Origin: Thermotogae bacterium
Lineage (GTDB): Bacteria > Thermotogota > Thermotogae > UBA12178
Direction of reading: 5' to 3'
Length of the DNA: 12,087 nt
Assembly: GCA_003641795.1 (NCBI GenBank)
Contig: QNAP01000033.1
Location: forward strand, 1-12,087
The notes below the pieces were generated by a model that saw only the letters and a program-made list of their open reading frames with translations, did no database searches and was not told the origin of the DNA. Both the position numbers and the translations under genes were made by a program. The stretch's first letter is position 1. Each line of letters begins with the position of its first letter. This document shows positions 8,007-12,087 of the stretch, piece by piece.

Positions 8007-8530
8007 CGTGCGAGGTCGTTAACGTCTATCCACCAACTTTCCATTTGGTCCTCCTCTACGACTCTTCTGAATTTCAACTGCAAAAGATAAGCAACTCCCA
8101 GGTGAACACGCCCCACTTCCGTCGACGGATCGTTTATGATACCCAAATAATTCTCTTCGAGGATATCAGCATCCACCTCTTCATAGAATTCTCTACCCTT
8201 ACCTCTGAGGAACGCTTCCAACGGATTGGTCGCGTCATCGGTATTTACGTGGCCGCCGATGCCAAGCGAGTACTTGCCGTGGAGCCGTCTCTCGCCCTGT
8301 TTCTCAGTCCTCCGCATTAGAAGAACCCGTCCTGTCCCGTCTGTTGCGATCATGTACGGAATTACTTGGCGCAAGGTTTCGTCTCGTTCGGCAACGCTTC
8401 TGATTATGAAACGTCCTCGTTTCTCGATGACTCTGGCCACATTGTGGAAAGGAATGCTCACAAGACCTTCTCTACCCCCCAGTAGGGAGGTAACGTCTTC
8501 TGTCGGAACCACCAAAACTCGTTCATCCAC
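7913..8530 (-). CDS. NUDIX hydrolase (COG4112-like predicted phosphoesterase)
   Basis: A protein of 205 aa from the preferred GTG start. The NUDIX helix is recognisable as E105-x7-R113-E114-F-Y-E117-E118 (LEAFLRGKGREFYEE), which supplies the metal-binding glutamates. It is preceded by the variant loop GIGGHV rather than the standard glycine spacing, and the usual glycine after the EE pair is Asp. These traits resemble the MutT-like predicted phosphoesterase group. The substrate, some nucleoside or other diphosphate compound, cannot be told. A longer reading from GTG at 8551 would overlap nrdJ by 16 bases; I prefer 8530 because AGGGTG sits six bases in front of it and it leaves a five-base gap after the nrdJ stop. 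It is third in the ndk-nrdJ operon and its 3' end is antisense to the glycosylase's cluster codons. Confidence 0.88.
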   Translation of the reverse strand: MDERVLVVPTEDVTSLLGGREGLVSIPFHNVARVIEKRGRFIIRSVAERDETLRQVIPYMIATDGTGRVLLMRRTEKQGERRLHGKYSLGIGGHVNTDDATNPLEAFLRGKGREFYEEVDADILEENYLGIINDPSTEVGRVHLGVAYLLQLKFRRVVEEDQMESWWIDVNDLARYRDALEGWSKVVIPAVKKLLGHSTNGHSSQ

Positions 8531-8535
8531 TGGAA

Positions 8536-11061
8536 TCACCCTACAGTGCACTTAGACCATCCGCAGTTCATACAACTCATACATCCTTCCTGATTCACTA
8601 AGCTGTTCTTGCTCAAACAAACGGGACAATAGGCGTTTCCCTCAGCATCTACGTAATAACCGTTCATCCATTTCAGATCGTTAGCACGAACGAACTTCTC
8701 GATTTCTTCTTCCGTCTTTCTCGTACCATCTATGTGTATGAGTTCCGTTTCCGCTTCTTCTTGAGGCCCCCAAAGCTCAATGAAGTCGTCAACTGCCTTC
8801 TTTATCTCTTCAGCGATTCCTCTGGCATAATCACCTCTTACCTTTCTGAGCTGCTCTAAGATTTCTTCTAACGAGACCCCCGCTCTCAACGCTATGGACG
8901 AAAGCCTACCTATAACTTCTGACGCCTCGCTTCCGTTGGAAACGAAGATTTCGATGGCTTCTCCATTGTCGTCGAAACTCACCGTGATGTAAGTGGTTCC
9001 ATCCTCCCGCTTGAATTTTCGGGTGACACTTCTAAGGCTCTCCTTTCTGGGTCTGGCACGCAGTTTGTGCTTCTCGTCAAGCACGAAGAACTGCACCTTA
9101 GGCGCATCTTTTGTCTTAAGCTTCTTCATGGAGGTCAGCACCTGGGTCTCGAGACTACCATCCCTGTAAATAGTCAGACCACGCACGTTCAATTTCATGG
9201 CTTCAAGATAAATATCGAGAACATCTTCCACCGCAGCTGCATTGGGCATGTTTATCGTCTTGCTGATATTGTTATCCACGTACCTTTGGAATGCGTCCTG
9301 CATGAGAAGATGGTCCATAGGAGATATGTCGTGGCTTACTACAAAGACCTTCCTGATTTCTTCCGGTATCTCATGAATGTTCTTAAGGCTCCCCTCTTCG
9401 ATGATTCTCTGCTTTAGATCGTCGTCGAGGAGATTACCAAGACGCTTCATCAGTATCTTGTTCACATAGACGAGAGGCTCACGCGTGCCATCCGAACGGT
9501 TCATGTACCGAGTGTAGGCAAGAAGGAAGTTAGGTTCGAGACCACTGGAGGTGTCAGCGATGTTGGATATAGATCCCGTAGGAGCAATGGTGAGCAGTGC
9601 CACGTTTCGCTTCTTACCGAGGGTGTGCCTGAAGAGTTCTCTCAGATCATCGTCATAGCGTGACAATCCCATTGCAAAGGGTTTAAAATCTGGATCGTTC
9701 CATCTGCTCAGATGGAACAAAGGGAAGTTTCCCTTCTCCTCGGCGAGCATAGAAGAACTCTCATACGCATTGAGTGCGATGAAACCCATAAGATCAGCGG
9801 CGAACTGTCGTGCTTCGGGAGTGTTGTACGGTATATCCAACATGTACAGAGTGTCGGCAAAGCCCATTATACCAAGGCCGAGTCTCCTCGAACCACGCAC
9901 ACTCTTGTCTATCTTTTCCAGTGGGAAAACGTTGACCTCTATGACATTGTCTAAAAAACGTACCGCATATTTCACAGTTTCAGCCAACGCCTCCCAGTCG
10001 AGATCACCATCTTCTCTCACAAACTTCGCCACATCTATAGAACCCAAATTACACGCTTCATAGTCTGAGAGACCGATTTCCCCACAAGGATTGGTGGAAA
10101 CTATCTTCTTGTTCGGATAGAGAGCGTAGTACTTGTTCATCTCTCCAAGGAATGCAAGTCCAGGATCTCCACTCTTCCAAGCACTCTCGGCGATCTTGTA
10201 AAAGAGATCCCTCACGCGGACCCTTCTTTTTATCTCGCTCCTCGGATGAGTCAGCTCTAATTCACCATCACTGTGGAAGAGTTCTAACACCTTTTCCTTA
10301 TTCCAAATGCCCACTGAGATGTTGAAATATCTGAGAACAGCATTCCCATCGTTGTCACGTTTGGCAATGATGAACTCCTCGATGTCGGGGTGAGTGATGT
10401 CGAGTATCCCCATGAGCGCCCCACGACGCTTGTATCCCTGTTCCACAACGTTGATGGCCGTGTTAAAAACGTGCATGAAACTGACTGGCCCACTGGCACG
10501 CCCGCTGGTACCCGCTACAGTGCTCCCCTTTGGTCTCAGTTCAGAGAAGTTACTTCCAACACCTCCCCCGGCTTTGGTGATCAGAGCATACTCCTTCACC
10601 GCTTCGAAGATACCATCGATGCTGTCTTCTACTGGCACCACGAAACAAGCACTCAGCATGTGAAGATGGTTTCGGGCTTTGAAGACCATTTCGTAATCCC
10701 TCAAACTCATCTCTTCAACGGGTTTCCAAAGAAGAGATTTTTCCACTCCTAGCCCTGCGTTGAAGAGAGTGGGACTGTTGGGTATGAATATCCTGCCCTT
10801 GAGCATTTCGAAAAATGTTGATTCCCAGCGTTTTATGAAATCGAGCCTTTCTTTTTCGTCCTTGTCCTCCAATGCGGGATTCTTCAGCTCACCCGCGGCG
10901 ACAACGCGTGCAACCCTCCTGCAAACATCCTCCCACTTCATTTCAAGGTAGTTGTCCTCACGATCTCGCCAATAATAACGTTGCTTGAGAATCCGCTCAG
11001 CATTTTCTGAAGGCTCCACCTCGATCCATCGATTCACGACCTCGCTGTATCCCACTGTCAT
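8536..11061 (-). CDS. nrdJ: Adenosylcobalamin-dependent (class II) ribonucleotide reductase
   Basis: An 841-aa enzyme that reduces ribonucleotides to deoxyribonucleotides, starting the reaction with a radical from coenzyme B12. The ten-strand barrel residues are visible: redox Cys139 (LSACF), Asn334, thiyl Cys336 and Glu338 in NPCGE, and Cys347 (EACNLGS). The effector-site region around residues 150-205 (SIDGIFEAVKEYA, AGGGVGSNFSELRP) is present, as is the late barrel motif APTGSISNIADTSSGLEPNF. The C-terminus carries cysteines C812/C815, C827, C830, C833 and C838, which combine a zinc-ribbon-like set with the mobile redox pair that reduces the active site. The length agrees with the T. maritima type. 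The ATG overlaps the ndk stop (ATGA), but GGAGGG directly abuts it; GTG at codon 3 (11055) would have better spacing, so the true start may be two codons later. No B12 riboswitch is visible upstream. Confidence 0.97.
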   Translation of the reverse strand: MTVGYSEVVNRWIEVEPSENAERILKQRYYWRDREDNYLEMKWEDVCRRVARVVAAGELKNPALEDKDEKERLDFIKRWESTFFEMLKGRIFIPNSPTLFNAGLGVEKSLLWKPVEEMSLRDYEMVFKARNHLHMLSACFVVPVEDSIDGIFEAVKEYALITKAGGGVGSNFSELRPKGSTVAGTSGRASGPVSFMHVFNTAINVVEQGYKRRGALMGILDITHPDIEEFIIAKRDNDGNAVLRYFNISVGIWNKEKVLELFHSDGELELTHPRSEIKRRVRVRDLFYKIAESAWKSGDPGLAFLGEMNKYYALYPNKKIVSTNPCGEIGLSDYEACNLGSIDVAKFVREDGDLDWEALAETVKYAVRFLDNVIEVNVFPLEKIDKSVRGSRRLGLGIMGFADTLYMLDIPYNTPEARQFAADLMGFIALNAYESSSMLAEEKGNFPLFHLSRWNDPDFKPFAMGLSRYDDDLRELFRHTLGKKRNVALLTIAPTGSISNIADTSSGLEPNFLLAYTRYMNRSDGTREPLVYVNKILMKRLGNLLDDDLKQRIIEEGSLKNIHEIPEEIRKVFVVSHDISPMDHLLMQDAFQRYVDNNISKTINMPNAAAVEDVLDIYLEAMKLNVRGLTIYRDGSLETQVLTSMKKLKTKDAPKVQFFVLDEKHKLRARPRKESLRSVTRKFKREDGTTYITVSFDDNGEAIEIFVSNGSEASEVIGRLSSIALRAGVSLEEILEQLRKVRGDYARGIAEEIKKAVDDFIELWGPQEEAETELIHIDGTRKTEEEIEKFVRANDLKWMNGYYVDAEGNAYCPVCLSKNSLVNQEGCMSCMNCGWSKCTVG

Positions 11062-11516
11062 CCCTCCAACACCAGGTCTTTTTCTATTGGCAACGGATAA
11101 TCTTCTATCTCCATATCTCTGAAGAATATCGACATCTCCCTCTGTGCGGATTCGACGGAATCCGAAGCGTGTATCAGGTTCTTTGTAACATTGACACCGA
11201 AGTCGCCCCGAATACTTCCTGGCGCGGCTTCCAAGGGATCTGTGGCGCCGACGGTGTGCCGAACGACTTTAACGGCGCTGGGACCTTCCAGAACCATCAA
11301 TATTACAGGTGACGAGGTAACAAAGTCGACCAATTTTTGGAAGAAACTCTTACCGCGGTGTTCCTTGTAGAGCTCTTCTGCTTCCTCTCGCGTCATCCTC
11401 TTCATCTTCAACGCAACAAGTTTAAGTCCCCTTCCTTCGAATCGCTTAATGATCTCTCCAACGAGTCCTCTACGAACTGCATCAGGTTTTAAATACACAA
11501 ATGTGCGCTCCAACAT
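11058..11516 (-). CDS. ndk: Nucleoside diphosphate kinase
   Basis: A 152-aa enzyme that moves the gamma phosphate between nucleoside triphosphates and diphosphates through a phosphohistidine. The N-terminus ERTFVYLKPDAVRRG with Lys10 and the catalytic histidine His116 in NLIHASDS are typical, as is the GATDPLEAAPGSIRGDFG segment before it. The start at 11516 is chosen because homologues begin just before this strand and a strong GAGGGGAG lies five bases upstream; the frame stays open to a further ATG at 11564, but the 16 extra residues do not belong to the family. The stop overlaps the nrdJ ATG by four bases, so production of dNDPs or dNTPs by NrdJ and their phosphorylation by Ndk are expected to be co-expressed. 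Confidence 0.97.
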   Translation of the reverse strand: MLERTFVYLKPDAVRRGLVGEIIKRFEGRGLKLVALKMKRMTREEAEELYKEHRGKSFFQKLVDFVTSSPVILMVLEGPSAVKVVRHTVGATDPLEAAPGSIRGDFGVNVTKNLIHASDSVESAQREMSIFFRDMEIEDYPLPIEKDLVLEG

Positions 11517-11726
11517 GATCACTCCCCTCAACTCGACTCGAGCTTTTACGATTTTACACCCCACCGTGTTGGCAACGTTTTAGAACACCTTTCCAGCAGC
11601 AGAGTATCTTTAAGCAACATATCGAGACTGCTTGATAAGGTAATTTCAGCATTTCTGACAGAAACCGTTACATTTTAAAGAACTCTTTAACATTATTGTA
11701 TACATCATAGGGTTATCACGAAAAAG
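11517..11726. promoter_or_regulatory. Upstream region of the ndk-nrdJ operon with two AT-rich perfect dyads
   Basis: This gene-free stretch holds two perfect inverted repeats: TTTCTG-A-CAGAAA at 11652-11664 and TTAAAGA-AC-TCTTTAA at 11675-11690, centred about 24-25 bases apart. A short TGTATACA palindrome follows at 11697-11704. Their spacing, roughly two helical turns and a bit, suits a pair of operator sites for a dimeric regulator. They lie 135-175 bases upstream of the ndk ATG. They do not match the NrdR box pattern. For ndk I see only a TAAAAT (minus strand, 11556-11551) without a correctly spaced -35, so the promoter position is unsure. Confidence 0.4.
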
Positions 11727-11805
11727 TGGACCTTCCACATTCAATGGCGGTACCATTGAAATATCTCAAAATGAGAAAGAAGGTCCATGTGAATGGTACC
11801 ACATG
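11727..11805 (+). other. Structured leader: three-way-junction fold plus overlapping start-codon hairpin
   Basis: A perfect 9-bp stem, TGGACCTTC 11727-11735 with GAAGGTCCA 11779-11787, encloses two perfect hairpins. These are TTCAATGG/CCATTGAA (11740-11747 and 11753-11760, loop of five) and TCTCA/TGAGA (11764-11768 and 11772-11776, loop of three). A further hairpin, CATGTG 11786-11791 with CACATG 11800-11805, shares two bases with the outer stem, so the two may compete. Its loop holds the ATG at 11793 of a short ORF, and the ORF's ribosome site GAAGGT (11779-11784) is within the outer stem. This could be a translation-controlling leader or the palindromic end of an insertion sequence. The pairings are seen; the role is inferred. 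Confidence 0.5.
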
Positions 11806-11909
11806 AACTTACAAAAAGCGATATTGTAAAGATTATTGAGCAGTTGGACAGGCATTTGCCTTCACTTCAGAATCTCTCACGATCACCCAGCCTCACGAGC
11901 GCCGAGTGA
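11793..11909 (+). CDS. Short ORF of 38 codons, possibly a truncated or decayed gene
   Basis: I do not recognise this peptide. It starts MVPHELTKSDIVKIIEQLD, which looks like a real amphipathic, charged helix, and continues with a Ser/Leu/Pro-rich tail (residues 22-38) ending at TGA. A GAAGGT site sits eight bases before the ATG, inside the structured leader. The same frame stays open for 42 more codons after the TGA (11910-12035), through the repeat element, and would give a Lys/Arg-rich, Cys-containing peptide. The TGA may therefore interrupt a once longer gene, or the repeat may have inserted into it. It could also be a genuine small protein. Codon pattern is not enough to decide. Confidence 0.3.
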   Translation: MVPHELTKSDIVKIIEQLDRHLPSLQNLSRSPSLTSAE

Positions 11910-12068
11910 GCATCCATACAAAACGACTTCGAAGCCGCACGGATGCGGCTGAGAGCGAAGCTGAAGCAGGACGCTGAATCTTCGCGTGGGTCGTTTTGTG
12001 GATGCGAACGAGGAAAAAAGCGAGTGCTTGCTGTGTGAGTGTGGGGGAAGCACCACCTCTTCCTTTTT
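11910..12068 (+). repeat. Right copy of the structured repeat element, with a predicted three-armed RNA-like fold
   Basis: This copy begins directly after the short ORF's TGA. Three stem blocks pair in register: GCATCCA 11910-11916 with TGGATGC 11999-12005, CAAAACGAC 11919-11927 with GTCGTTTTG 11990-11998, and CGAAG 11930-11934 with CTTCG 11980-11984, giving 21 base pairs interrupted by a 2-base bulge and one 2/5 internal loop. Inside are a hairpin CCGCA-CGGA-TGCGG (11935-11948) and a stem AGCG/CGCT (11954-11957 and 11972-11975). From 11964 to 12027 it is 62/64 identical to bases 1-64, and similarity fades by about 12068. A weaker third arm may follow (GTGCTT 12024-12029 with AAGCAC 12048-12053) ahead of a T-run, but its pairing is poorly kept in the left copy. 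No known RNA family was recognised. Confidence 0.65.
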
Positions 12069-12087
12069 CACATTGCAGAAAGCATGT
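12069..12087. other. Window end, nothing recognised
   Basis: These last bases lie beyond the repeat similarity and hold no signal I can support. Confidence 0.5.

Noticed and set aside
11517..11564. Extension of ndk by 16 residues to an upstream ATG
   Set aside because: The strong GAGGGGAG five bases before 11516 and the normal length of Ndk favour the shorter start.
11517..11720. Cobalamin riboswitch controlling the B12-dependent reductase operon
   Set aside because: No B12-box-like sequence or matching fold was found on the minus strand upstream of ndk.
12024..12068. Rho-independent terminator at the end of the right repeat
   Set aside because: The GTGCTT/AAGCAC stem has an 18-base loop and lies ten bases from the T-run, and the pairing is not kept in the left copy.
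11883..12071. Minus-strand frame of 62 codons across the right repeat
   Set aside because: It begins in the low-complexity A/G stretch complementary to the pyrimidine-rich end, lacks a clear ribosome site, and runs through the paired stem region; its openness is most likely incidental.
1..12087. CRISPR array
   Set aside because: There are no regularly spaced direct repeats; the only direct repeat of note is the pair about 12 kb apart.
1..12087. Circular molecule with overlapping ends
   Set aside because: The end similarity is internal to the right end (11964-12027), is not identical, and is followed by diverging sequence, so it is a repeat rather than an end overlap.

Overview
The window looks like chromosomal DNA of a thermophilic bacterium, most likely from the Thermotogota (Thermotoga/Pseudothermotoga-like). 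This is inferred from the set of genes: a large adenosylcobalamin-dependent ribonucleotide reductase of the Thermotoga type, a zinc-binding L28 of Thermotoga type, TopA, a COG2231-type Fe-S DNA glycosylase, and Lys/Glu/Arg-rich proteins. No marker in the window fixes the species.

Layout. (1) Bases 1-105 hold a truncated copy of a repeat that recurs at 11964-12068. (2) Bases 149-5375 are a tightly packed minus-strand operon, in transcription order rpmB (L28), a 131-aa two-helix membrane protein, an OB-fold/HD nuclease of the YhaM type, a phosphohexomutase, and topA. The last three junctions are 4-base stop/start overlaps (TTGA, ATGA, ATGA). A perfect TATAAT lies about 40 bases upstream of rpmB. 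(3) Bases 5453-7261 are a minus-strand DUF2207 membrane protein with a glycine-rich tail. (4) A 64-base divergent gap separates it from the only well-supported plus-strand gene, a COG2231-type helix-hairpin-helix glycosylase (7326-8006). (5) Bases 7913-11516 are a second minus-strand operon, ndk, nrdJ and a NUDIX hydrolase. Its last gene runs convergently into the glycosylase with a 94-base antisense overlap. (6) Bases 11517-12087 carry no well-supported gene but are full of structure: AT-rich dyads, a perfect-stem three-way junction, a 38-codon ORF whose ATG lies in a hairpin loop, and a second predicted three-way junction that belongs to the repeat.

How the genes work together. The ndk-nrdJ pair makes and balances dNTPs: NrdJ reduces ribonucleotides and Ndk completes or equilibrates the triphosphates. 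The NUDIX hydrolase may clean up phosphorylated metabolites, and the adjacent glycosylase repairs DNA bases. The rpmB-topA operon mixes translation, RNA turnover (HD/OB nuclease), sugar phosphate metabolism and DNA topology.

The most interesting part is the right-hand flank with its echo at base 1. A 64-base segment is repeated with 62/64 identity in the same orientation at the two extremes of the window. In the complete copy it forms the 3' side of a 21-bp interrupted stem closing a three-armed fold. It follows a short ORF with a structured leader. This could be a small mobile or structured-RNA element, or the remnant of one. I could not match it to a named family.
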